NCBI RefSeq assembly: GCF_001458215.1
Contig: NZ_CYTW01000003.1
Location: 62,001 to 126,000, forward strand
Reading direction: 5' to 3'
DNA: 64,000 bases
Source: Shimia thalassica
GTDB lineage: Bacteria > Pseudomonadota > Alphaproteobacteria > Rhodobacterales > Rhodobacteraceae
The position numbers and the translations under genes are program-made. Shown one piece after another: positions 44,658-53,891 of the stretch. Under the pieces are notes generated by a model. It saw nothing but the letters and a program-made list of their open reading frames with translations, was not told where the DNA came from and searched no databases. Positions within the stretch are counted from its first letter, which is position 1; the number at the start of each line of letters is the position of its first letter.

Positions 44658-45458
44658 ATGTCTTTTACGATTACAGGTAAGACTGCCATCATCACCGGCG
44701 CAGCCAACGGGATTGGCCTTGCTGTGGCGCGACATTTTGCCGATCACGGCGCGAATGTCATGTTTGCGGACATGGACGAGGGCCGTCTTGCGGACGAATT
44801 GGGGGGGCACCGTGAGGATGGCAACATCCGCTATTTTGCAGGTGATCTTCGCGAAAAACTGACAATCCAGAATTTGCTTTCGGCCACCATTGATGCCTTC
44901 GAGAGCGTCGATATTCTGGTTAATGCGTGTCGCCAGATCATGCCCAGTGATCCACTGGACCCCGATGACGACTCGGTCGAGGTGCTGTTGCAGCAGAATA
45001 TGCTGACCGCGCTGCGACTGTCGCAATGTGTGGCCAAACGGATGATAAAACAGGCCGAGGGTCGTGAAGACGGGCCCGTTGGGTCCATCGTGAACCTGTC
45101 GTCCATTTCGTCTTGTCGCACACACCCCGATTTGTTGGCCTATTCCGTGTCCAATGCCGCGCTTGAACAGATGACGCGCTCGCTGGCCGTTGCTCTGGCG
45201 CCAGAGCGTATTCGCGTGAATGCGGTGGCTTTCGGGTCGGTTATGTCGGCCAGCCTTCAGGAAACCCTGAAGGAAAACCGCGAATTCCGCTTGGAAATTG
45301 AAAAGCGCACGCCGCTAAGTCGTATTGCCTCGGCGAATGAACTGGGCGACGCGGTGCAGTATCTTGCGTCAGAAGCGTCAAGTTTCATGACCGGACAGGT
45401 CGTAACGGTGGATGGCGGCAGAACGCTTGTCGATCCGGTGGATCTTCCGGCGCACTGA
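44658..45458 (+). CDS. SDR-family protein with altered catalytic motif
   Basis: The 266-residue protein has a Rossmann fold with TGAANGIGLAVARHF (residue 13). The usual NNAG motif is replaced by VNACRQ, and the catalytic YxxxK is YSVSN, so the proton-relay Lys is replaced by Asn. The Ser in NLSSISSC remains, and the C-terminal VTVDGGRTLVD is normal. It is preceded by CATTCGGAGGCC as Shine-Dalgarno. Function unclear; it may be inactive as a standard oxidoreductase. Confidence 0.85.
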   Translation: MSFTITGKTAIITGAANGIGLAVARHFADHGANVMFADMDEGRLADELGGHREDGNIRYFAGDLREKLTIQNLLSATIDAFESVDILVNACRQIMPSDPLDPDDDSVEVLLQQNMLTALRLSQCVAKRMIKQAEGREDGPVGSIVNLSSISSCRTHPDLLAYSVSNAALEQMTRSLAVALAPERIRVNAVAFGSVMSASLQETLKENREFRLEIEKRTPLSRIASANELGDAVQYLASEASSFMTGQVVTVDGGRTLVDPVDLPAH

Positions 45459-45599
45459 CCCCGTCAGCCCCCGTTGACCCAAAGCCATTTGCGGGAGGCC
45501 ACGTAATTGGCGCGGCACCTCGCGCTGCGGCCATAGTGCGCTGGCGAATTGACCACAGCCCTGCTAGCACTCTGGCAAAGAATTTGCAGAGGGAAGCAG

Positions 45600-46493
45600 A
45601 TGAGCACTCAGATGGATACCGAAAAAGCACGCGCGTCTGCATGGTTTCGCGACTTGCGTGACCAGATCGTTGCGGCATTCGAAGGCTTGGAAGACAGTCA
45701 TGCTGAAGGCCCTTTTTCAGATCAGGCACCCGGCCGTTTCGAGGTCACGGAAACCAAACGGTCAAGCGAAGACGGCTCGGATGCTGGTGGCGGATTGATG
45801 TCTGTCATGCGCGGCGGGCGGGTCTTTGAAAAAGTCGGCGTGAACGTTTCGACAGTCTATGGTGAATTGGGTGAGCGCGCGCAGGCGGCGATGGCCGCCC
45901 GAAAAGGTTTGCCCGGCATGAAAGACGATCCGCGTTTCTGGGCAAGTGGCATCAGCCTCGTGGCGCATATGCAGAACCCGCACTGTCCGGCGGTTCATAT
46001 GAACACACGCATGTTCTGGACCCCGCATGGCTGGTGGTTTGGCGGCGGGTCCGATTTGAATCCCTGTCTTGAGTACGCCGAGGATACGACCCATTTCCAT
46101 GGGGTCCAAAAAGCTCATTGCGATAAACACGACCCTGCGCATTATCCGCGCTTCAAAGAGTGGGCTGACGAATACTTCTATGTCCCTCACCGCGGGCGCG
46201 CGCGCGGCGTTGGTGGCATTTTTCTGGATGACTATAACACGGGTGAGTGGGAGGCCGATTTTGCATTTATTCAAGATGTCGGTCGCGCCTTCCTGCCAGC
46301 GTTTGTTCCGCTGATCGAAAAGCGGCGCACAGCGACCTTTGGTCAAAGCGAAAAAGACGCACAGCTTGTGCATCGCGGTCTCTATGCCGAGTACAATCTT
46401 GTCTATGATCGGGGAACCAAATTCGGGCTGGAAACCGGTCACGATGCGAACGCGGTGCTTATGAGCCTGCCGCCCATGGCAAAGTGGGTCTAA
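45600..46493 (+). CDS. hemF: Oxygen-dependent coproporphyrinogen III oxidase
   Basis: The 297-residue protein has the HemF signatures MRGGRVFEKVGVNVSTVYG, SLVAHMQNPHCPAVHMNTRMF, WWFGGGSDLNPCLEY and GGIFLDDYNTGEWE, and ends GLETGHDANAVLMSLPP. It oxidatively decarboxylates coproporphyrinogen III in aerobic heme synthesis. An ATG at 45600 with GAGGGAAG upstream is chosen over the ATG at 45549. An anaerobic counterpart, hemN, is at 26632-27987. Confidence 0.97.
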   Translation: MSTQMDTEKARASAWFRDLRDQIVAAFEGLEDSHAEGPFSDQAPGRFEVTETKRSSEDGSDAGGGLMSVMRGGRVFEKVGVNVSTVYGELGERAQAAMAARKGLPGMKDDPRFWASGISLVAHMQNPHCPAVHMNTRMFWTPHGWWFGGGSDLNPCLEYAEDTTHFHGVQKAHCDKHDPAHYPRFKEWADEYFYVPHRGRARGVGGIFLDDYNTGEWEADFAFIQDVGRAFLPAFVPLIEKRRTATFGQSEKDAQLVHRGLYAEYNLVYDRGTKFGLETGHDANAVLMSLPPMAKWV

Positions 46494-46503
46494 AATACAC
46501 AAA

Positions 46504-46530
46504 CGGCGGGGTCTTCCCCGCCGCTTATTG
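46504..46530. terminator. Terminator between hemF and the convergent membrane gene
   Basis: A perfect 8-bp stem, CGGCGGGG / CCCCGCCG, with a TCTT loop; the T tail is weak. Confidence 0.7.
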
Positions 46531-46547
46531 TTCTGGTCTGGTGCCTG

Positions 46548-47111
46548 TCAGGATTGCGCGATCCGGATAACCCGACAGAGTTGACGGTGCATCAATTCGA
46601 TCTCTTCATAGGGTCCGCGAAGGGCTGAAATTTCCGGTTGGTCGCCCATCATTTTCACACGCAGCTTTGACGGAACGCCGGGTGTTTCGGCCTTCAGGAC
46701 GTAGATGCTTTTGATCTGGCTAAGCGGGATATGTTTGGTGAGGCGTAGATTGCCGCGACGATCAAGTTTGGAAATGCAAATGTCCTGACGAAGCGGATCA
46801 AACACGATCTCGCTGCGGTGACCGCGTACTGCAAAGGAATACAAAGCGATCCCGACACAGGAAAACGCCACGGACAGAAGAACTTTGGTCATGGCCGGAT
46901 TGCCGCCAAAGAGTGTGTCAGGGACCAAATGTTGAATGAATGCCCCAAGAATAATGACGATCCCTAGAAAACGCACCACTGCTTCGTTTCGAGAGGTATG
47001 GCGAAAATGACCGTTAACCTCGCGAACAGTAAACCCCGCTTTGCCCTGTGTTGCTGACAGGGTTTGATATCCGGCGACACCCATAATGTTTGTACCGACT
47101 TGCGCGTTCAT
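46548..47111 (-). CDS. Membrane protein of unknown function
   Basis: The 187-residue protein has two central membrane helices (VVRFLGIVIILGAFIQHLV and VLLSVAFSCVGIALYSFAV). The C-terminal half, starting with SEIVFDPLRQDICISKLDRRGNLRLTKHIPLSQIKSIYV, looks like a small beta-rich domain resembling PH-like domains of bacterial membrane proteins. I do not recognise the family by name. It converges on hemF with a terminator between. Confidence 0.75.
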   Translation of the reverse strand: MNAQVGTNIMGVAGYQTLSATQGKAGFTVREVNGHFRHTSRNEAVVRFLGIVIILGAFIQHLVPDTLFGGNPAMTKVLLSVAFSCVGIALYSFAVRGHRSEIVFDPLRQDICISKLDRRGNLRLTKHIPLSQIKSIYVLKAETPGVPSKLRVKMMGDQPEISALRGPYEEIELMHRQLCRVIRIAQS

Positions 47112-47280
47112 GGCTCTCCCTTTCTGAATAGCCTTAAATGCGAACCATTTCGTCAGACAAACATGGCGGAAATGCGGAGCGGGACGTGCTCTTTTGAGGA
47201 TTTAGTAGGATTTTGTTAGGAAATCGTTGTTTCCCACCCCAATTGTTTCGGGGAAGGAAACATGTGCGCAGTGGTAATGT

Positions 47281-48240
47281 TCATCCGCGCCAGTCAAAAA
47301 AGCCGGGGCCGGCTTTGGCCAAAAGGCTTTGCGCCATCTCGCGACCAAGCTCTGCGCCCTGCTCGATCGGGGCTGTGCGATCTTCGCTCAGGCTTTCTGA
47401 ACCGTCGGGGCGCAAGACTTCACCGCGCAAGCGCAGGGTGTCGCCATCCAGCTCGGCCAGCGCGGCAATCGGTGTTTCGCAGGACCCGTCCAGCGCCGCC
47501 AGAAACGCGCGCTCTGCGGCAAGGCGTTGTCCGGTAGGGGTGTCATGAATTGTGACCAGCAATTCGGCCGTGTTGGCGTCATCGGCGCGGCGCTCGATAC
47601 CAATTGCGCCCTGCGCAACGGCAGGCAGCATTTCTTCTGGCGAGATTGCCGAGGCGGCTGCCTCTTTCATGCCCAGCCGGCTAAGGCCGGCCATCGCGAG
47701 AAATGTACAGTCAGCCACGCCATCGCCCAGCTTTTTCAAGCGTGTTTGAACGTTGCCGCGGAACTCGACCACAGTGAGGTCTGGGCGATAATTCAACAAC
47801 TGCGCGCGGCGGCGCAACGACGAGGTGCCCACAACGGCACCCGACGGCAGATCGGCCAGGGATTTGGCATGCGGAGACACAAAGGCGTCCCGCGTGTCTT
47901 CGCGTGGCAGGTAGGTGTCCAGCAACAGGCCTTCGGGTTGATCTACGGGCATATCCTTCATCGAATGCACGGCAATGTCGATGGCACCGGACAAAAGGTC
48001 TTCTTCGATCTCTTTCGTGAACAGGCCTTTTCCACCCAGATCTTTGAGGGGCTTGTCCTTGGCAATAAGCGCCGCATCGTCGCCAGTTGTTTTGATGATC
48101 ACGATCTCGAACGCCTCTTCCGGCAGGTCGAATGCCGCCATCAGACGGCGGCGGGTCTCATAGGCTTGGGCCAAAGCCAGCGGCGAACCACGTGTGCCGA
48201 TCTTGAGGGGCGAGGCGGGGGAGGGCAGAGTCAAAGTCAT
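47281..48240 (-). CDS. hemC: Porphobilinogen deaminase
   Basis: The 319-residue protein has the HBMS signatures KIGTRGSPLALAQA, DIAVHSMKDMPVDQP, TSSLRRRAQLL and the dipyrromethane-cofactor Cys in LDGSCETPIAALAELDG near residue 253. It makes hydroxymethylbilane from four porphobilinogens. It is divergent from hemE, which acts two steps later. Confidence 0.97.
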   Translation of the reverse strand: MTLTLPSPASPLKIGTRGSPLALAQAYETRRRLMAAFDLPEEAFEIVIIKTTGDDAALIAKDKPLKDLGGKGLFTKEIEEDLLSGAIDIAVHSMKDMPVDQPEGLLLDTYLPREDTRDAFVSPHAKSLADLPSGAVVGTSSLRRRAQLLNYRPDLTVVEFRGNVQTRLKKLGDGVADCTFLAMAGLSRLGMKEAAASAISPEEMLPAVAQGAIGIERRADDANTAELLVTIHDTPTGQRLAAERAFLAALDGSCETPIAALAELDGDTLRLRGEVLRPDGSESLSEDRTAPIEQGAELGREMAQSLLAKAGPGFFDWRG

Positions 48241-48392
48241 ATCCGTTCATTAGTCGCGACAGGGTGTCCTGACAAGCCATCGGTGCTTGACATCACGCCG
48301 CGTGCGCGTGACCAAGCATGTCGAACGGCTTTGATCCCGAAGGGGCAGGACAATTTCCGGCCAGAAAAGGCATGATTTGACCGGCAGAGACA

Positions 48393-48406
48393 TTGACCCA
48401 TGTCAA
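48393..48406. promoter_or_regulatory. FNR-type box between hemC and hemE
   Basis: TTGAC-CCAT-GTCAA is centred about 42 bp upstream of the hemE ATG. This is too close for a normal class II start with a leader, so repression of hemE or control of hemC remains possible. Confidence 0.65.
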
Positions 48407-48441
48407 CGCTGGGCAAAATTGCCAGAACTATGAGGTGCGAT

Positions 48442-49476
48442 ATGACTGAGAAAAAGAAAATCCTGCGGGCATTGGCCGGTGAAACCCTCGATACGCCCCC
48501 CATCTGGATGATGCGCCAAGCGGGCCGTTATCTTCCTGAATACAAGGCCACCCGCGCCGAGGCCGGAGATTTCCTGTCGCTGTGTTACAACAGCGAGCTG
48601 GCCGCCGAAGTGACCCTGCAACCGATCCGCCGCTATGGCTTTGACGCTGCGATCCTGTTTGCCGACATTCTGTTGTTGCCGCAGGCGCTGGGCGCCGATC
48701 TGTGGTTTGTAACCGGCGAAGGCCCGCGCCTGTCGACCATTGAGACACAGGCCGACTTTGACAAGCTGTCCGGTGTGGACGGTATCCACGAGACGCTGAA
48801 CCCGGTTTACGAAACCGTCCGCATCCTGCGCCGCGAATTGCCGTCCGAGACCACGCTGATCGGTTTTGCTGGCGCGCCATGGACCGTTGCCACCTATATG
48901 ATTGCCGGTCGCGGCACGCCCGACCAAGGCCCGGCGCACAAGCTCAAGGATGAAAACCCCGCGCTGTTTGATCAGGTGATCGACCTGATCACCGAAGGCA
49001 CCATTGATTATCTCTCGAAACAGATCGAGGCCGGTGCCGAGGTTGTTAAACTGTTCGACAGCTGGGCCGGATCCCTGAAAGGTGCCGATTTCGACAAATA
49101 CGCGCTGGAGCCTGCGAAAAAGATTATCGCGGCGCTCAAGGCCAAACACCCCGACACGCCCATCATAGCCTTCCCGCGCGGTGCAGGTGAACGCTATGTC
49201 GGATTCGCAGAAGCAACCGGAGCCGACTGCGTGGCGCTGGATGATGGCGTGACACCCGAGTGGGCGGCAAAGAACGTCCAGAAAGACGGCTGTGTTCAGG
49301 GCAACCTCAAATCCTCGCACATGGTCACCGGCGGCGAGGAACTCGTCACGGAAACCCGCAAGATCGTCGAGGCCTTTGGCAAAGGCCCCCACATCTTCAA
49401 CCTCGGTCACGGCATTACACCGGATGCCGATCCCGAGAATGTGCAGTTGATGATCGACACAGTGCGCGGCAAGTAA
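48442..49476 (+). CDS. hemE: Uroporphyrinogen decarboxylase
   Basis: The 344-residue protein has the UROD signatures [16 protein letters not shown] (residue 23) and [18 protein letters not shown], and the later [13 protein letters not shown] and [16 protein letters not shown]. It makes coproporphyrinogen III. An ATG at 48442 with GAGGTG upstream is preferred over ATGs at 48400 and 48430. The next gene on this strand is rpmC, 302 bp downstream. Confidence 0.97.
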   Translation: MTEKKKILRALAGETLDTPPIWMMRQAGRYLPEYKATRAEAGDFLSLCYNSELAAEVTLQPIRRYGFDAAILFADILLLPQALGADLWFVTGEGPRLSTIETQADFDKLSGVDGIHETLNPVYETVRILRRELPSETTLIGFAGAPWTVATYMIAGRGTPDQGPAHKLKDENPALFDQVIDLITEGTIDYLSKQIEAGAEVVKLFDSWAGSLKGADFDKYALEPAKKIIAALKAKHPDTPIIAFPRGAGERYVGFAEATGADCVALDDGVTPEWAAKNVQKDGCVQGNLKSSHMVTGGEELVTETRKIVEAFGKGPHIFNLGHGITPDADPENVQLMIDTVRGK

Positions 49477-49778
49477 GCCGCTTTTTGAATAAGGCCAGCC
49501 CCTAACCCTGTGTCGGGGGAAGCCCTTTCCCACGGGGAGGGGCGGAGGCTGCTTGGCAGTCTTATGCAGGCCGACGTTTGGGCCGTTCTCCTACGGCCAA
49601 TAAATAAAGGCAGAAAGCCCCAAACTTTCCCTTGCTAACTCACCGCCCCAACCGTATAAGCCGCCATCTCGCGGATTCCCGTTCAGGGGATTCGTGTGTT
49701 TATCATTTGTCCATCAGGTCAAAAGGTAACCCCTCACATAATCAGGGGGCCTTCTGATGTATGAGAAAGGAAAAGGCG
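49477..49778. other. Gap between hemE and rpmC, no gene seen
   Basis: These 302 bp hold a GC-rich inverted segment near 49497-49553 (AGCCCCTAACCCTGTG pairing partly with CACGGGGAGGGGCGGAGGCT) and an AT-richer stretch nearer rpmC. There is no coding signal and no trace of rplP, the usual upstream neighbour of rpmC. It must carry the promoter for the ribosomal cluster, but I cannot place it with confidence. Confidence 0.5.
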
Positions 49779-49979
49779 ATGAACGCCAACGAACTGCGTG
49801 ATAAGACGCCGGATCAGCTTCGTGAAGAGCTGGCCAATCTGAAAAAAGAATCGTTCAACCTGCGTTTCCAACAGGCCACCGGCCAACTGGAAAACCCGGC
49901 TCGCATCCGTCAGGCACGTCGTGCCGCAGCACGTGTGAAGACCATTCTGAACGAAAAAGCCCAAGCGGCAGCGGAATAA
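49779..49979 (+). CDS. rpmC: 50S ribosomal protein L29
   Basis: The 66-residue protein begins [20 protein letters not shown] and contains [28 protein letters not shown], the L29 signature. It binds 23S rRNA near the exit tunnel. The ATG at 49779 with AGAAAGGAAAAGG upstream is preferred to 49761. It opens the ribosomal cluster, but hemE rather than rplP precedes it. Confidence 0.96.
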   Translation: MNANELRDKTPDQLREELANLKKESFNLRFQQATGQLENPARIRQARRAAARVKTILNEKAQAAAE

Positions 49980-49992
49980 GAGGAGCCATAAG

Positions 49993-50223
49993 ATGCCCAA
50001 ACGTATCCTGACTGGCACCGTAACTTCGGACGCCAACGCCCAAACAGTCACCGTATCGGTTGAACGTCGTTTCACCCATCCGGTTCTGAAGAAGACCATT
50101 CGTAAGTCCAAAAAGTACCGGGCTCACGATGAGCAGAACACCTACAAAGTAGGTGACCAGGTTCGCATCATCGAATGTGCGCCTAAGTCGAAAACGAAAC
50201 GCTGGGAAGTTCTAGAAGCCTAA
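49993..50223 (+). CDS. rpsQ: 30S ribosomal protein S17
   Basis: The 76-residue OB-fold protein begins [47 protein letters not shown], the S17 signature. It binds 16S rRNA in the small subunit. It starts 13 nt after rpmC with AAGAGGAGCC as Shine-Dalgarno. Confidence 0.97.
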   Translation: MPKRILTGTVTSDANAQTVTVSVERRFTHPVLKKTIRKSKKYRAHDEQNTYKVGDQVRIIECAPKSKTKRWEVLEA

Positions 50224-50241
50224 GAGTCTCATTCGAGACTC
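50224..50241 (+). other. Hairpin after rpsQ
   Basis: A perfect 7-bp stem GAGTCTC / GAGACTC with an ATTC loop starts at the first base after the rpsQ stop. It lacks a U tract, so it is more likely a processing or attenuation element than a terminator. Confidence 0.55.
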
Positions 50242-50320
50242 CTGGCGATAGACCTATCAGTTTATCGAAACCCTGGGGGCTACGCCACGCATCGGCGCCC
50301 CAAAGGTCGGGAGAAACCAC

Positions 50321-50689
50321 ATGATCCAGATGCAAACAAACCTGGATGTTGCTGACAACAGCGGCGCTCGCCGTGTTCAGTGCATTAAGGTTCTGGGTGG
50401 TTCCAAGCGTAAGTACGCATCCGTAGGCGACGTTATTGTCGTTTCGGTTAAGGAAGCCATCCCCCGTGGTCGCGTTAAGAAAGGTGACGTCCGCAAGGCC
50501 GTCGTCGTGCGCACCGCAAAAGAAGTCCGTCGTGATGATGGCACAGCGATCCGTTTTGATCGCAACGCAGCCGTAATCCTGAACAACAACAATGAGCCAG
50601 TAGGTACACGTATCTTTGGACCAGTTGTTCGTGAGCTGCGCGCCAAAAGCTTCATGAAAATCATCTCGCTCGCCCCGGAGGTGCTGTAA
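50321..50689 (+). CDS. rplN: 50S ribosomal protein L14
   Basis: The 122-residue protein contains [27 protein letters not shown] and the L14 motif [30 protein letters not shown]. It sits at the subunit interface. It follows rpsQ by 97 nt, a longer gap than usual within this operon, holding two hairpins. Confidence 0.98.
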   Translation: MIQMQTNLDVADNSGARRVQCIKVLGGSKRKYASVGDVIVVSVKEAIPRGRVKKGDVRKAVVVRTAKEVRRDDGTAIRFDRNAAVILNNNNEPVGTRIFGPVVRELRAKSFMKIISLAPEVL

Positions 50690-50690
50690 G

Positions 50691-51002
50691 ATGGCTGCTA
50701 AGTTGAAAAAGGGCGACAAGGTCGTCGTACTTGCCGGCAAGGACAAGGGTAAAGAAGGTACTATCACTTCTGTTGACCCCCAAGCAGGCAAAGCCATCGT
50801 GGAAGGCATCAACGTTGCCATCCGCCACACCCGTCAGTCGCAAACCTCGCAAGGTGGCCGCATCCCTCAGGCGATGCCAATCCAGCTTTCGAACCTCGCG
50901 ATGCTTGACGCCAACGGCAAACCGACTCGTGTTGGCTTCCGCATGGAAGGTGACAAGAAGGTCCGTTTCGCCAAAACCACAGGGGACGTGATCGATGCTT
51001 GA
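50691..51002 (+). CDS. rplX: 50S ribosomal protein L24
   Basis: The 103-residue protein has the KOW segment [21 protein letters not shown] and the later [24 protein letters not shown], typical of L24. It initiates 50S assembly. It starts 1 nt after rplN, and its stop overlaps the rplE start. Confidence 0.98.
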   Translation: MAAKLKKGDKVVVLAGKDKGKEGTITSVDPQAGKAIVEGINVAIRHTRQSQTSQGGRIPQAMPIQLSNLAMLDANGKPTRVGFRMEGDKKVRFAKTTGDVIDA

Positions 51003-51555
51003 TGATGCAAACTACACACCGCGTCTTAAAGCTCTTTATCAGGACACCATCCGTGGCGCTCTGAAAGAAGAGTTCGGCTATAAGAACGACATGATGACTC
51101 CAAAGCTGGAGAAAATCGTTCTGAACATCGGCTGTGGCCGTGCAGCCGTTAAAGACAGCAAAAAAGCCAAGTCCGCTCAAGCTGACCTGACCGTTATTGC
51201 CGGTCAAAAAGCTCTGACCACCACGGCGAAAAACTCGATCGCTGGCTTCCGTGTACGTGAAGGCATGCCGATGGGTGCCAAGGTGACCCTGCGTGGCGAC
51301 CGTATGTACGAATTCCTGGATCGCCTGATCACCATCGCGATGCCCCGCATCCGCGACTTTCGTGGTGTGAAGCCGTCGTTTGATGGCCGTGGCAACTTCG
51401 CCACCGGCTTGAAAGAGCACATCGTGTTCCCGGAAATCGATTTCGACAAGGTCGACGAAAACTGGGGTATGGACATCGTAATCACCACCACCGCTGACAA
51501 TGACGCGGAAGCGAAGAGCCTGTTGAAAGCATTCAACATGCCCTTCAACGCGTAA
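50995..51555 (+). CDS. rplE: 50S ribosomal protein L5
   Basis: The 186-residue protein contains [15 protein letters not shown] and the L5 signature [37 protein letters not shown]. It binds 5S rRNA. The ATG overlaps the end of rplX by 8 nt. Confidence 0.98.
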   Translation: MLDDANYTPRLKALYQDTIRGALKEEFGYKNDMMTPKLEKIVLNIGCGRAAVKDSKKAKSAQADLTVIAGQKALTTTAKNSIAGFRVREGMPMGAKVTLRGDRMYEFLDRLITIAMPRIRDFRGVKPSFDGRGNFATGLKEHIVFPEIDFDKVDENWGMDIVITTTADNDAEAKSLLKAFNMPFNA

Positions 51556-51572
51556 GGGCGGGAGAGGATATC

Positions 51573-51878
51573 ATGGCTAAAAAATCTATGATCGAACGCG
51601 AGAAAAAGCGCGAGCGTCTGGTGGCGAAATACGCAACCAAACGTGCAGAGCTTAAAGAAATCGCGAATGACGAAAGCCGTCCAATGGAAGAGCGCTTCAA
51701 AGCGCGTCTGAAATTGGCGAAACTGCCGCGCAACAGCTCGGCAACACGTCTTCACAACCGCTGCCAGCTGACCGGCCGTCCCCACGCTTACTATCGTAAG
51801 CTGAAGGTAAGCCGTATTGCTTTGCGGGAGCTTGGCTCGAACGGCCAAATCCCCGGCATGGTTAAATCGAGCTGGTAA
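51573..51878 (+). CDS. rpsN: 30S ribosomal protein S14
   Basis: The 101-residue protein contains [26 protein letters not shown] and the S14 motif [34 protein letters not shown]. It is the C-minus, zinc-free long form of S14. Confidence 0.97.
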   Translation: MAKKSMIEREKKRERLVAKYATKRAELKEIANDESRPMEERFKARLKLAKLPRNSSATRLHNRCQLTGRPHAYYRKLKVSRIALRELGSNGQIPGMVKSSW

Positions 51879-51890
51879 GGAGAGACAGAG

Positions 51891-52280
51891 ATGAACGATC
51901 CTATCGGTGATATGCTGACCCGTATCCGTAACGGTCAAATGCGTGGCAAGTCGGTTGTATCGACTCCCGCATCGAAACTGCGCGGTTGGGTTTTGGATGT
52001 TTTGGCTGACGAAGGCTACATCCGCGGCTACGAATCGTCTGAAGAGAACGGCCACCCGGCGTTCGAAATCAGCCTGAAATACTACGAAGGCACTCCTGTC
52101 ATTCGCGAAGTGAAGCGGGTTTCCAAACCTGGCCGTCGCGTTTACATGAGCGTCAATGACATTCCTGTTGTCCGTCAGGGCCTCGGTGTGTCGATTGTCT
52201 CCACCCCAAAAGGTGTGATGTCGGATGCAAGCGCTCGTGCCAACAATGTTGGTGGCGAAGTTCTTTGCACAGTCTTCTAA
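51891..52280 (+). CDS. rpsH: 30S ribosomal protein S8
   Basis: The 129-residue protein begins [20 protein letters not shown] and ends with the S8 signature [33 protein letters not shown]. It binds 16S rRNA centrally; in Escherichia coli it is also the repressor of the spc operon. Confidence 0.98.
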   Translation: MNDPIGDMLTRIRNGQMRGKSVVSTPASKLRGWVLDVLADEGYIRGYESSEENGHPAFEISLKYYEGTPVIREVKRVSKPGRRVYMSVNDIPVVRQGLGVSIVSTPKGVMSDASARANNVGGEVLCTVF

Positions 52281-52292
52281 GGAGAGCTGACA

Positions 52293-52826
52293 ATGTCTCG
52301 TATTGGTAAAAAACCGGTCGAGCTGCCCAGCGGCGTAACTGCCTCTGTCTCCGGCCAGACCATCGAAATCAAAGGTCCGAAGGACACCCAGTCTTTCACT
52401 GCAACTGACGATGTCACGCTTGCTGTGAACGACAATGTTGTGACCGTGACACCGCGTGGCTCGTCCAAGCGTGCACGTCAGCAATGGGGTATGTCTCGCA
52501 CCATGGTTGCCCAATTGGTAACCGGCTGCACCAGCGGTTTCAAAAAAGAACTTGAGATCCAAGGTGTTGGTTATCGTGCACAGATGCAGGGCAACACCCT
52601 GAAGCTGTCGCTTGGTCTGTCGCACGAAGTGAACTTCGAAGTGCCTGCGGGCATCACTGTCACGGCTCCAAAGCCAACTGAAGTGATTATCGAAGGCACG
52701 GACGCACAGCTTGTTGGCCAAGTTGCAGCAAACATCCGCGAGTGGCGTAAGCCCGAGCCCTACAAGGGCAAAGGTATCCGCTATAAAGGTGAATTTATCT
52801 TCCGCAAGGAAGGTAAGAAGAAGTAA
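52293..52826 (+). CDS. rplF: 50S ribosomal protein L6
   Basis: The 177-residue protein begins [15 protein letters not shown] and ends with the L6 signature [28 protein letters not shown]. It lies near the factor-binding site of the large subunit. Confidence 0.98.
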   Translation: MSRIGKKPVELPSGVTASVSGQTIEIKGPKDTQSFTATDDVTLAVNDNVVTVTPRGSSKRARQQWGMSRTMVAQLVTGCTSGFKKELEIQGVGYRAQMQGNTLKLSLGLSHEVNFEVPAGITVTAPKPTEVIIEGTDAQLVGQVAANIREWRKPEPYKGKGIRYKGEFIFRKEGKKK

Positions 52827-52837
52827 GGACCAGACAG

Positions 52838-53197
52838 ATGGCAAACAGCAAACGGACCCTGTTCCTCAAGCGCCGCCTGCGCGTCCGGAACAAACTTCGC
52901 AAGGTCAACAGCGACAAGATGCGCCTTTCGGTACATCGTTCAAACAAGAACATCAGCGCTCAGCTGATCGACGATGTGAACGGCGTAACTTTGGCATCGG
53001 CCTCGTCGATGGAAAAAGACCTTGGCGTTATCGGCAAAAACAACATCGAAGCAGCCACGAAAGTGGGCGCTGCGATTGCCGAACGTGCCGCCAAAGCTGG
53101 CGTGACCGAAGCATACTTCGATCGCGGTGGTTTCCTCTTCCACGGCAAAGTGAAGGCTCTGGCCGACGCTGCGCGTGAAGGTGGCCTGAAGATCTAA
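52838..53197 (+). CDS. rplR: 50S ribosomal protein L18
   Basis: The 119-residue protein has a basic N terminus ([17 protein letters not shown]), the L18 core [28 protein letters not shown], and the typical end [26 protein letters not shown]. It binds 5S rRNA. Confidence 0.97.
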   Translation: MANSKRTLFLKRRLRVRNKLRKVNSDKMRLSVHRSNKNISAQLIDDVNGVTLASASSMEKDLGVIGKNNIEAATKVGAAIAERAAKAGVTEAYFDRGGFLFHGKVKALADAAREGGLKI

Positions 53198-53204
53198 GAC
53201 TTGA

Positions 53205-53224
53205 GGGGGACGCTCGCGTCCCCC
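53205..53224 (+). other. Strong hairpin between rplR and rpsE
   Basis: A perfect 8-bp stem, GGGGGACG / CGTCCCCC, with a CTCG loop starts 7 nt after rplR. There is no T tract. A processing site or partial attenuator is possible; the gap to rpsE is 112 nt. Confidence 0.55.
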
Positions 53225-53309
53225 CGATGATCCGGGGGTTTCGGCAGCGAAACCCACCAGGATTGGATTTTACGGCGCCAAACGCGCCAGAACTGAAAAG
53301 GAATGCCGA

Positions 53310-53879
53310 ATGGCAGAACGTGAAAACCGCCGGGGACGTGGTCGCAACCGCGAAGACGAAACTCCGGAATTCGCAGACCGTCTGGTCGCAATCAACCGCG
53401 TATCGAAAACCGTAAAAGGTGGTAAGCGCTTCGGCTTCGCCGCTCTGGTTGTCGTAGGCGATCAAAAAGGCCGTGTAGGCTTCGGTAAAGGTAAAGCGAA
53501 AGAGGTCCCTGAGGCCATCCGCAAAGCCACCGAGCAAGCCAAGCGCCAAATGATCCGCGTGCCTTTGCGTGAAGGCCGTACACTGCACCACGATATCGAG
53601 GGCCGTCACGGCGCTGGTAAAGTTGTGATGCGTACAGCTCCAGAAGGTACAGGAATCATCGCAGGTGGTCCAATGCGTGCCGTTTTCGAAATGCTCGGCG
53701 TCAAAGACGTTGTTTCGAAATCGATCGGTTCGCAGAACCCATACAACATGATCCGCGCAACCATCGATGGCTTGAACAAAGAATCAAGCCCGCGTCAGGT
53801 TGCTGCTCGTCGTGGCAAAAAAGTTGCCGACATCCTGAAAAAGGATGAAGCACCGGCAACCGAAGCCGCAGAAGCGTAA
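53310..53879 (+). CDS. rpsE: 30S ribosomal protein S5
   Basis: The 189-residue protein has a basic, acidic-mixed N-terminal extension ([21 protein letters not shown]), the S5 signature [24 protein letters not shown] with [13 protein letters not shown], and an Ala/Glu-rich C-terminal tail. It takes part in decoding accuracy. Confidence 0.97.
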   Translation: MAERENRRGRGRNREDETPEFADRLVAINRVSKTVKGGKRFGFAALVVVGDQKGRVGFGKGKAKEVPEAIRKATEQAKRQMIRVPLREGRTLHHDIEGRHGAGKVVMRTAPEGTGIIAGGPMRAVFEMLGVKDVVSKSIGSQNPYNMIRATIDGLNKESSPRQVAARRGKKVADILKKDEAPATEAAEA

Positions 53880-53891
53880 GGAGAGCGACCC

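Noticed and set aside
48403..49533. 376-residue frame antisense to hemE
   Set aside because: Same cause; no motif and it fully overlaps a certain gene.
51204..52844. 546-residue frame antisense to rplE-rplF
   Set aside because: It spans several ribosomal genes and reads as low-complexity Phe/His/Arg sequence, a result of codon bias on the other strand.
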